From Candidatus Roizmanbacteria bacterium (GTDB taxonomy: Bacteria; Patescibacteriota; Microgenomatia; UBA1406; GWC2-37-13): 5,155 nt of DNA. Below the pieces are notes generated by a model that saw nothing but the letters and a program-made list of their open reading frames with translations, was not told the origin of the DNA and did not search any database. A program made the position numbers and the translations under genes. The stretch is from the NCBI GenBank assembly GCA_013334845.1, contig JAAXWV010000054.1:1-5155 (forward strand), read 5' to 3'. How positions within the stretch are numbered: position 1 is the first letter of the stretch; each line of letters starts with the position of its first letter. Of this stretch, positions 1-5,155 are shown one piece after another.

Positions 1-2
1 TC

Positions 3-692
3 GACGAGATACTTGTGGTTGATAACGGCTCTGTCGACCATACTCTTGAGGTCGCTATTAGGTACGGTGCAAAAATATATACTAGTTTGTCTCCTGATTT
101 CGGAGTGAGAAAACAACTGGCTTTATCAAAAGCAACAGGCAAATGGGTGCTTTGTTTAGACTCTGACGAAGCTCTTGTTCCCGGGCTGGGAAGGGAGATA
201 CTTAGAACAATCTCAGCAGATAAACAATGCCAAACAGCTTACGAAATATATTTTCAGAATCACTTGTTCGGTAAACCTCTTCACTATGGAGGTGAGACAT
301 ATTCGAAACTTACTTTCTTTCCTAAAAATGCTGTTCACATGGATCCGACTCTCCTTCACGAAACGTTCGTCCCTAACAAGGGAATTGACGTGAAGAAACT
401 TCACAATAAAGCACTCCATTATTCATACCAGTCACTGCCCCAAATGTTTAGAAAGTTTACCGATTACGGAGTCAGGGCAGCGAGGATGAACCGAGCAAAT
501 GGGGAATCAGTAAATCTTAAGAAGCTTGTGCTATATCCATTGCATATGGTTTGGGCGCGGTATATCGTAGATAAAGGTTACCGCGACGGCTTAGGAAGAA
601 TTATTCTCGACCTCGGATTCGGCTATATGGAATTTTTAAGTTATTTTCTTATGTTATTTATTTCAAAACAAACTCATGAATATCGGAATTGA
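3..692 (+). CDS. GT2 family glycosyltransferase, WaaE/KdtX-like (5' end outside window)
   Basis: Probably transfers a sugar from a nucleotide-sugar donor to a growing surface glycan at the cytoplasmic face of the membrane. The reading frame is open to the window edge. The visible protein (229 residues, counted from position 3) begins inside the GT-A fold at DEILVVDNGS, the donor-binding strand of the family, so the first 30 or so residues are missing and the GTG at 15 is not the start. The metal-binding DxD motif is LDSDE (DSD at residues 53-55), and LHETF (HE at 119-120) matches the acceptor-side HE motif of WaaE/KdtX-type enzymes. The C-terminus is hydrophobic (YMEFLSYFLMLFI), suggesting membrane association. 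The gene overlaps the next by 17 bases. It is similar in plan to the gene at 2473-3264. The family assignment is firm; donor and acceptor are unknown, and an LPS-core role should not be assumed. Confidence 0.9.
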   Translation, partial: DEILVVDNGSVDHTLEVAIRYGAKIYTSLSPDFGVRKQLALSKATGKWVLCLDSDEALVPGLGREILRTISADKQCQTAYEIYFQNHLFGKPLHYGGETYSKLTFFPKNAVHMDPTLLHETFVPNKGIDVKKLHNKALHYSYQSLPQMFRKFTDYGVRAARMNRANGESVNLKKLVLYPLHMVWARYIVDKGYRDGLGRIILDLGFGYMEFLSYFLMLFISKQTHEYRN

Positions 693-1734
693 TGCAGGCG
701 GATTGGTGCCGGAGTCAGCTGTCTCAAGCGGCATTGAACGAATTGTAAACTCGTTTGTAAAAACCTTTAATACCCTCGATAAGGAGGATAAACTCAATTA
801 TTACTATTTTGGTGACAAGAAAAAAAGTAACGATAAACAGATCCAATTCCATGCGTTACCTCGAAGACTTTTTTCATCTTTTCACATGCCGGGCAATGCG
901 ATCCGCGATAAAAACGATGCATTTATCGCCTTTTCCACTCACGTTCCGCGCCTGCTCAATCTGAGTTCAATGAAAAAGATAACATTTGTATACGATTTTG
1001 GAGTCTTAAAATACCCAGAGAAATATACTCATCCGAAACGGCTTAAACAGCGAACGGAAGAGGCAATTAGCCAGTCAGACGTAATAATAACTACTTCACA
1101 GGTTATGAAATCTGAATTATGTAGAAGGTTCCCAAAATTAGATACGAACAAAGTTATTTCCATTCACCCAGGTATCGATCATGTACGCAGTGTGGCTCCA
1201 GTACTTAAAAAACACGCTGAACCCTTTTTTCTCTACGTTGGGGTTATTAAGCCAACAAAAGACATTAGAAGGCTTATCAGGATATTCCATGAATTCTCCC
1301 AACAGAACGCAAAACAATATAAACTCATCTGTATTGGGCGACAGGAGAAAGAATATTTTCAGGAGTTACTCTGCCTTCCTGAATATCAAAAAGTCAAGGA
1401 GCAGGTGAGGTTCGTAGAGAATGTCTCCGATGAAGAACTCTATAGTTACTATCGCGATGCCACTGCGGTGATAAATGTATCTAAAGAAGAAGGCTTTGGC
1501 TTTCCTGTTTTGGAGGCACTGGCACTGGGTAAGCCGGTAATAGTCAACGACCTGCCTGTTTATCATGAGTTTACCGAAGCTTTTCCTCGTTTGAATATAG
1601 TACGTAACGATAGAGCTATAATGAGCAAACTTACACAGGTTTCACTGCAAAAAAGTAACGGTAAGGTTGTAATTCCCTCTGAATATACGTGGGAATATTT
1701 TACTCGAAAAATTATTAACATAATACATTCATGA
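676..1734 (+). CDS. GT4 family glycosyltransferase (GT-B fold)
   Basis: A 352-residue retaining glycosyltransferase of the GT4 (glycosyl transferases group 1) family, about the usual length for the family. The N-terminus MNIGIDAGG followed by SSGIER (17-22) is the typical first strand and glycine loop of the acceptor domain, which supports the ATG at 676. The C-terminal Rossmann domain opens at FFLYVGVIKPTKDIRRLI (184-201), the usual 'vG...KN...li' segment. The signature EEGFGFPVLE (271-280) contains the E-x7-E pair (E272, E280) that contacts the nucleotide-sugar donor, followed by ALGKPVI. No membrane helix is seen; it is probably a cytoplasmic or peripheral enzyme. It has no clear Shine-Dalgarno sequence (upstream bases are AT-rich) and starts inside the previous gene, so translation is likely coupled. 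The sugar is unknown; the GT4 family includes mannosyl-, galactosyl- and glucosyltransferases among others. Confidence 0.93.
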   Translation: MNIGIDAGGLVPESAVSSGIERIVNSFVKTFNTLDKEDKLNYYYFGDKKKSNDKQIQFHALPRRLFSSFHMPGNAIRDKNDAFIAFSTHVPRLLNLSSMKKITFVYDFGVLKYPEKYTHPKRLKQRTEEAISQSDVIITTSQVMKSELCRRFPKLDTNKVISIHPGIDHVRSVAPVLKKHAEPFFLYVGVIKPTKDIRRLIRIFHEFSQQNAKQYKLICIGRQEKEYFQELLCLPEYQKVKEQVRFVENVSDEELYSYYRDATAVINVSKEEGFGFPVLEALALGKPVIVNDLPVYHEFTEAFPRLNIVRNDRAIMSKLTQVSLQKSNGKVVIPSEYTWEYFTRKIINIIHS

Positions 1735-2462
1735 AGATTGCTTTTATCTTTGTTTGTTTTCATACGCCGGAGCAAGAAAAAAAACGACTCGAGCACGAAG
1801 TGAAACAGTTGAATCTCAACGAGTGTCAGCTCTATTTTCCCGACAATACCAACACTGGTTTGGGCTATGCAGCGGGTGTAAACCAGGGAATTCGAGAGGC
1901 GCTCAAAGACAGGAATGAATTATTTGTTATTGCCAATACTGATATCTCTCTAAAAGAGGTTACCGGCGCGGGTTTTATTGCCGGGGGAAAACATTTTGAT
2001 GTGTGGGGGTTTGCCATGAATCAGAATAAAATAAGGTATTATGGTGGTGAGATTGACCCGTTACGTTATAGTGGAGGTCTTATAACTCGAAAACCAACCG
2101 ATAGGTTTGTTCCGGTAGATTATGTTACTGGTTCGTTGATGGTCATAAAAAGTACCGTAATTGAAACGATTGGAGTCTGGGATGAGTCGTATCATATGTA
2201 TTATGAAGATGTGGATTACTGTGTTCGGACGCGCAAAGGTGGGTTTAAAGTAGGAATTGATGCCAAGATGTGTTATGAACATTTTGAGTCTTCTCAGAAA
2301 CGAAAAGAAAAAGATATACAATTGGCTCGTAGTCGGGTGAAGTTTCTCATAAAACATGGCACGTTAAAGGCAAAAATGCATGAACTTCTCCGGCTTCCCA
2401 AAACACTCTATGAAGAGCGACAAATTATCAGCAAATTGGGAAGAGATAAACTGTTACAATAG
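1731..2462 (+). CDS. GT2 family glycosyltransferase, rhamnosyltransferase-like, short form
   Basis: A 243-residue GT2 (GT-A fold) enzyme resembling the WbbL/rhamnosyltransferase group. Visible motifs are NTGLGYAAGVNQGI (41-54), matching the family's N-x-G-[FY]-a-x-G-x-N segment; ANTD (68-71) in the place of the metal-binding DxD; VTGSLMVIK (132-140), the usual 'G..mlir' strand; and GVWDESYHMYYEDVD (148-162), where the ED pair supplies the probable catalytic base. It is shorter than typical members (nearer 290-300 residues). The DN of the donor loop (38-39) lies only two or three residues before the N-x-G motif, so the intervening strand seems to be lost. The ATG overlaps the previous stop as ATGA, with no ribosome binding site of its own, which points to translational coupling. 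A string of eight A bases lies at 1777-1784. The family is sure; rhamnose as donor is only a guess from similarity. Confidence 0.88.
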   Translation: MKIAFIFVCFHTPEQEKKRLEHEVKQLNLNECQLYFPDNTNTGLGYAAGVNQGIREALKDRNELFVIANTDISLKEVTGAGFIAGGKHFDVWGFAMNQNKIRYYGGEIDPLRYSGGLITRKPTDRFVPVDYVTGSLMVIKSTVIETIGVWDESYHMYYEDVDYCVRTRKGGFKVGIDAKMCYEHFESSQKRKEKDIQLARSRVKFLIKHGTLKAKMHELLRLPKTLYEERQIISKLGRDKLLQ

Positions 2463-2465
2463 GAG
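2461..2465 (+). promoter_or_regulatory. Strong Shine-Dalgarno sequence deciding the start at 2473
   Basis: AGGAG lies seven bases upstream of the ATG at 2473, an ideal spacing, and overlaps the TAG stop (2460-2462) of the preceding gene. The frame is open upstream to an ATG at 2380, but the conserved GT2 N-terminus begins just after 2473, so this site selects the real start. It is the only clear Shine-Dalgarno sequence among the operon junctions in the window. Confidence 0.8.
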
Positions 2466-2472
2466 ATACTGT

Positions 2473-3264
2473 ATGAAGGACTCAATTATAAAAATATCCG
2501 CGATTATTCTCGCCCGCGACGAAGAAAAGAATGTTGAGAAAGCAATCAAGTCCGTCGACTTTGCAGATGAGATCTTGGTTATTGATGATAATTCAGAAGA
2601 TAAAACAAAATTAGTAGCTCAAAGAATGGGAGCACGAGTAGTAGAGCATGCGCTTAATTATGATTTCGCAGCACAGCGAAACTTTGGACAAGCGGAAGCA
2701 AAAGGGCAGTGGCTTCTTTATCTCGACGCCGATGAAGTACTGAGTAAAGAGCTTCAAGGAGAGATAAAATCCATCACCGATTATGATGAATCTCACACCG
2801 CATTTTATATACCGCGCCGTGATTTCATGTGGGGAACCGAACTAAAATACGGAGAAACTCGGAAGGCTAGAACCCAAGGAATAATTCGTCTTGTTAAGAA
2901 GGGGAGCGGCTTATGGACAGGAAAGGTGCATGAAGAGTGGACTGGAGAAGGAAAAAAGATGCACTTATCACATTTTATCAATCATTACCCCCATCAGTCA
3001 GTTCGAGATTTTTTGCAGTCTATTAATTGGTACAGTACACTCAGAGCCCTAGAACTGTATAAAAATAAAGAACAGGTAAAATCGTTTGAACTGTTCTTTA
3101 AACCACTTGTTAAATTTATTTATACATATTTTTTCCTTTTTGGCTTTATAGATGGCCCTGCCGGGTTCCTGTATTCTTTCATGATGAGCTTTCACTCGTT
3201 TCTAGTTCGAGCAAAACTCTATCAATTCATTAAGATAGATACTAATTCCAAAATAAAAGAATGA
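2473..3264 (+). CDS. GT2 family glycosyltransferase, WaaE/KdtX-like
   Basis: A 263-residue inverting glycosyltransferase of the GT2 family, close to the usual length (about 250-260) of WaaE/KdtX-type enzymes. SAIILARDEEKNVEKAIKSV (9-28) is the standard first strand and helix. It is followed by DEILVIDDNSEDKT (32-45) for nucleotide binding, DFAAQRNFG (64-72), the LDADE metal site (DAD at 85-87) and GKVHEEW (150-156) with the conserved HE. The last 60 residues are rich in Phe and Tyr and hydrophobic (about 213-250), probably holding the enzyme to the inner face of the membrane. The start at 2473 is chosen for its Shine-Dalgarno site and because the 31 extra residues of the longer frame match nothing in the family. 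It shares plan and motifs with the truncated gene at the window start. The WaaE name refers to LPS core glucosylation in enterobacteria; here the substrate is unknown. Confidence 0.93.
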   Translation: MKDSIIKISAIILARDEEKNVEKAIKSVDFADEILVIDDNSEDKTKLVAQRMGARVVEHALNYDFAAQRNFGQAEAKGQWLLYLDADEVLSKELQGEIKSITDYDESHTAFYIPRRDFMWGTELKYGETRKARTQGIIRLVKKGSGLWTGKVHEEWTGEGKKMHLSHFINHYPHQSVRDFLQSINWYSTLRALELYKNKEQVKSFELFFKPLVKFIYTYFFLFGFIDGPAGFLYSFMMSFHSFLVRAKLYQFIKIDTNSKIKE

Positions 3265-4469
3265 AGTTTGTGAGAGCTAGTGCCACCTTCATGTCGTTCG
3301 CCTCGCTCCTGTCTATAGGTTTTGGTCAACTCAGTCGAATTTCTTTATTTGGACAACAGAGAAATGTTTATGTGTTTGAGGCGATAGTAATTATAAATCT
3401 TATAACACTTGTATGTCTTTACGGTCTAAAACCGTTTAAACAACTTACGAATAGAAGTTTGTTGCCCCTCATTTTCGTTAGTTATTTGGGACTCACTCTT
3501 ATCGTAACTTTCGTGCGATTTTCACCATTTCAAAACCTCGTTGCTTTCTTATATTTAATACGCCTGTCAGTTTATATTTTGGACTTTTATTACCTTAGCT
3601 TCCATTTCACAATTAAAGGACAAGGGGAGATGCTTCGCTCCGCCGGGATTCCTCTATTTTCAGGTTTTTTAGCTCTCACCTCTGTAATTCAATATTTTTG
3701 GTTTTCCGATTTGAGTGGATGGTTTAGTCAAGGTTGGGATCTTCATTATAAGCGAATCTTTGGAGTTTTTCTTGATCCGCCTATGACAGCTGCTATCGTG
3801 ATTCTTGCTATTATTTATATCGTACATCATCTTACTACTTGTAAAACTCCTTATATATTGAATATATCAATGAAAGTTTTGGCTATTTTCCTATTTGGTA
3901 TTTTACTACTCACCTTTTCACGGGGTGCTTATTTAGCTTTTTTGTTCATTGCTGTCATATATTTTTTGAAGGCTAAAAAGTGGCTTATCCTTATAGGATT
4001 CATATCTGTTTTCGCAGTGGGGATTTATCTTATTCCAAAACCATCCGGTGAAGGGGTTAATTTGATGAGAACTTTTTCAATCTATGCACGCCTAGCAAAC
4101 TATGAAGATGGTTTTGATATGTGGCGGAATAATATGTTTTTGGGAGTAGGATACAATCATATTCGCTATGCGAAGTCTGTCCAGACAGTGAGCCCATCAA
4201 AAACAGAGTTTGTATATGATCATGCAGGGGCGTCATTTCACTCATCTTTTCTGACTATCTTAGCTTCGGCAGGAATTGCTGGACTTGCGTTGTTTGTCGG
4301 GGTGCTGCTATATTTTGCGTCACTCAACAGCTTTGGCTGGTATGCGGTAATCGCATTGTCGGTGATGTCATTATTCGACAATGTAATATTGTATCCTTTT
4401 GTGCTAGTACTCTTCATTATCATGCTGACGCTTACTCTTCAATCGGCTCGTCAATCATCCTTGCGGTAA
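3261..4469 (+). CDS. O-antigen polymerase/ligase-like membrane protein (Wzy/WaaL superfamily)
   Basis: A 402-residue polytopic membrane protein with roughly ten to twelve hydrophobic segments (for example about 35-54, 67-86, 93-113, 131-148, 174-190, 202-236, 239-258, 327-351 and 360-392). The superfamily pattern is clear: RIFGVFLDPPMTAA (165-178), corresponding to the 'R..G.f..pn..a' motif; TFSRGAYLAF (218-227), the S-R-G signature of Wzy_C proteins; then an extracytoplasmic loop with RLANYEDGFDMWRNNMFLGV (277-296), GVGYN (295-299) and the conserved H327 in SFHSSF before a helix. Such proteins polymerise lipid-linked repeat units or ligate glycan to an acceptor on the outer face of the membrane; the two roles cannot be separated from sequence alone. 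The ATG overlaps the previous stop as ATGA with only a weak purine stretch upstream. It is the last gene of the operon, and its 3' end overlaps the convergent gene by 19 bases. Confidence 0.87.
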   Translation: MKFVRASATFMSFASLLSIGFGQLSRISLFGQQRNVYVFEAIVIINLITLVCLYGLKPFKQLTNRSLLPLIFVSYLGLTLIVTFVRFSPFQNLVAFLYLIRLSVYILDFYYLSFHFTIKGQGEMLRSAGIPLFSGFLALTSVIQYFWFSDLSGWFSQGWDLHYKRIFGVFLDPPMTAAIVILAIIYIVHHLTTCKTPYILNISMKVLAIFLFGILLLTFSRGAYLAFLFIAVIYFLKAKKWLILIGFISVFAVGIYLIPKPSGEGVNLMRTFSIYARLANYEDGFDMWRNNMFLGVGYNHIRYAKSVQTVSPSKTEFVYDHAGASFHSSFLTILASAGIAGLALFVGVLLYFASLNSFGWYAVIALSVMSLFDNVILYPFVLVLFIIMLTLTLQSARQSSLR

Positions 4470-4489
4470 GTGATAGTAAGCGTTTTTTT
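4428..4489 (+). terminator. Candidate intrinsic terminator of the polysaccharide operon, embedded in overlapping gene ends
   Basis: ACGCTTACT at 4428-4436 is the exact reverse complement of AGTAAGCGT at 4475-4483, and the second arm runs into seven T bases (4483-4489). The loop is long (38 bases), but its right part can fold further: ATCA (4454-4457) with TGAT (4471-4474), and CTT (4460-4462) with AAG (4468-4470), stacking on the main stem. The left arm is coding sequence of the polymerase gene and the right arm lies in the tail of the opposite gene. In the - direction no T run follows, so it would act on the + strand only. The stem is only moderately GC-rich (4 of 9 pairs) and the loop is longer than usual, hence moderate confidence. 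Confidence 0.45.
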
Positions 4490-5155
4490 GGTAGCATTTC
4501 CTGCGTCGTCTGTAGCCACAACATCAAATTTATTTTCTCCTTCTTTCAGTATGATCGTGGTTGAAAAGTTCCCTTTTGCATCAACTACAACAGGATTATT
4601 GTTTACCTGAATTTGGGCGTTACCGTCGGCGTGGCCGGACACCCTCAGATCAGAATTACCCACAGTCGAGTTATCCTGCGGCTCGGAGATATCAAGTGTC
4701 GGACCTTTATCAACGTAAGACACGGATAGCGTAGGGGATTGAGTCTTATTTTTGCTATTTTTGGACTTGGCGATTACATAGATTTCATTGGAGCCTTTTT
4801 TAAGATCACCAATCTCTTCAGAGAAGCTATCCGCAGAGATGGATTCAGAATCCTTTACTTTGTCACCGTTGAGATAGAATTCAAGAGTGTCATAATTGCT
4901 CACTGTCCCTGATATGATAAAATGAGCGCTGTTGGTGGCGGTATTGAGATGATCAAGATTCAATTGTCCATAGAAAGAATCCTGCTTATCAGGAGAACTA
5001 GTCGCGGAATTATTGTTTGCTACTTTATTAACGAGAAGACTAGCGTTTATCAGTAATCGCAGGCCAAAAAAGCCAAGAACCCCGGCTGACACAATAAATA
5101 TAACTCCGTAAAAAATAAGCTTCCTTACGAATTGTTTTTGTTGATATGATTGTAG
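4451..5155 (-). CDS. Membrane-anchored protein with two Ig-like (glucodextranase-B-like) domains (5' end outside window)
   Basis: The - strand frame is open to the window edge. Reading upstream of the GTG at 5092 gives a basic stretch (QQKQFVRK) and then continues straight into a hydrophobic segment (LIFYGVIFIV, then SAGVLGFFGLRLLINASLLV). The GTG would cut the membrane helix in half, so the true start lies beyond 5155; 234 residues are visible. After the helix (about 13-42) comes a low-complexity Asn/Ser linker and two beta-sandwich domains. The first is at about 63-150 (ATNSAHFIISGTV, EFYLNGDKV, LKKGSNEIYVIAKS). The second is at about 152-231 (GHADGNAQIQVNNNPVVV, GNFSTTIILKEGENKF, DVVATDDAGNATKK). 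The pattern 'v.vng..v.vd..G.Fs..v.L.eG.N.i.v.a.D.aGN' is that of bacterial Ig-like and glucodextranase-B domains. It is probably a single-pass protein displayed outside the cytoplasmic membrane. The function is unknown: adhesion, wall binding or scaffolding are guesses. No catalytic domain is visible, and no terminator is seen downstream on its strand. Confidence 0.85.
   Translation of the reverse strand, partial: LQSYQQKQFVRKLIFYGVIFIVSAGVLGFFGLRLLINASLLVNKVANNNSATSSPDKQDSFYGQLNLDHLNTATNSAHFIISGTVSNYDTLEFYLNGDKVKDSESISADSFSEEIGDLKKGSNEIYVIAKSKNSKNKTQSPTLSVSYVDKGPTLDISEPQDNSTVGNSDLRVSGHADGNAQIQVNNNPVVVDAKGNFSTTIILKEGENKFDVVATDDAGNATKKTLTITYRKDD

Noticed and set aside
15..17. GTG as the start codon of the first gene
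   Set aside because: The frame is open upstream and the residues just before it (DEIL) complete the family's donor-binding strand; the gene is cut by the window edge.
1777..1784. Run of eight A bases early in the third glycosyltransferase gene, which could be a slippage or phase-variation site
   Set aside because: The frame is intact through it and encodes a plausible Glu-Lys-Lys-Arg helix; such runs are common in AT-rich genomes and the shifted frames show no conserved product.
2061..2357. 98-codon open frame on the - strand inside the third glycosyltransferase gene
   Set aside because: It lies wholly antisense to a gene with clear GT2 motifs, has no recognisable domain and no ribosome binding site that I can see.
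2380..2472. Longer reading frame upstream of the fourth glycosyltransferase, giving 31 more residues from an ATG at 2380
   Set aside because: It would overlap the previous gene by 83 bases, has no conserved GT2 sequence, and the ideal AGGAG plus ATG at 2473 gives the standard family N-terminus.
3261..4469. Naming the membrane protein waaL or wzy
   Set aside because: Ligases and polymerases share the visible motifs, and nothing in the window separates them, so only the superfamily is given.
5090..5092. GTG as the start codon of the Ig-like protein
   Set aside because: Upstream codons in the same frame are open and encode a basic stretch plus the first half of the membrane helix, so the start is beyond the window.
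1..5155. CRISPR array, tRNA/rRNA, insertion sequence or tandem repeats
   Set aside because: No regularly spaced repeats, cloverleaf-like segments, transposase motifs or terminal repeats were seen, and nearly every base is inside a recognised coding frame.

Overview
The window is a compact stretch of bacterial chromosome, AT-rich (about 40% GC by eye). It carries most of a cell-surface polysaccharide gene cluster on the + strand, and at the right end a convergent gene on the - strand for a membrane-anchored, Ig-like extracytoplasmic protein. There is no RNA gene, CRISPR array or mobile element, and there is no gene-free stretch: the largest gap between genes on the same strand is about 10 bases.

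Left to centre (3-4469, + strand): five genes form one apparent operon. They are a 5'-truncated GT2 glycosyltransferase of the WaaE/KdtX type, a GT4 glycosyltransferase (676-1734), a short rhamnosyltransferase-like GT2 enzyme (1731-2462), a second WaaE/KdtX-type GT2 enzyme (2473-3264) and a polytopic O-antigen polymerase/ligase-like protein (3261-4469). Junctions are overlaps of 17, 4 and 4 bases, plus one 10-base gap holding the only strong Shine-Dalgarno sequence. The likely division of labour is inferred: the four glycosyltransferases build an oligosaccharide repeat unit on a lipid carrier at the cytoplasmic face of the membrane, and the last protein polymerises it or transfers it on the outer face. 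No flippase or initiating sugar-phosphate transferase lies in the window, so those should be outside it. Sugars and acceptors cannot be read from sequence.

Right end (4451-5155, - strand): a protein with a short basic N-terminus, one membrane helix and two tandem Ig-like domains, open at the window edge. Its last codons overlap the end of the polymerase gene by 19 bases tail to tail. A candidate intrinsic terminator for the + strand operon sits in this overlap, with a perfect 9-base inverted repeat followed by a T run.

Organism: the standard bacterial code fits. The tightly overlapping genes, the short divergent glycosyltransferases and especially the N-terminal-anchor plus glucodextranase-B-like Ig architecture resemble proteins I associate with Candidate Phyla Radiation bacteria, in particular Microgenomates. 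This is an inference from protein style, not a proven placement. I do not see a clearly new system; the most notable points are the shared 3' end with its embedded terminator, the paired paralogous glycosyltransferases and the condensed N-terminus of the third enzyme.
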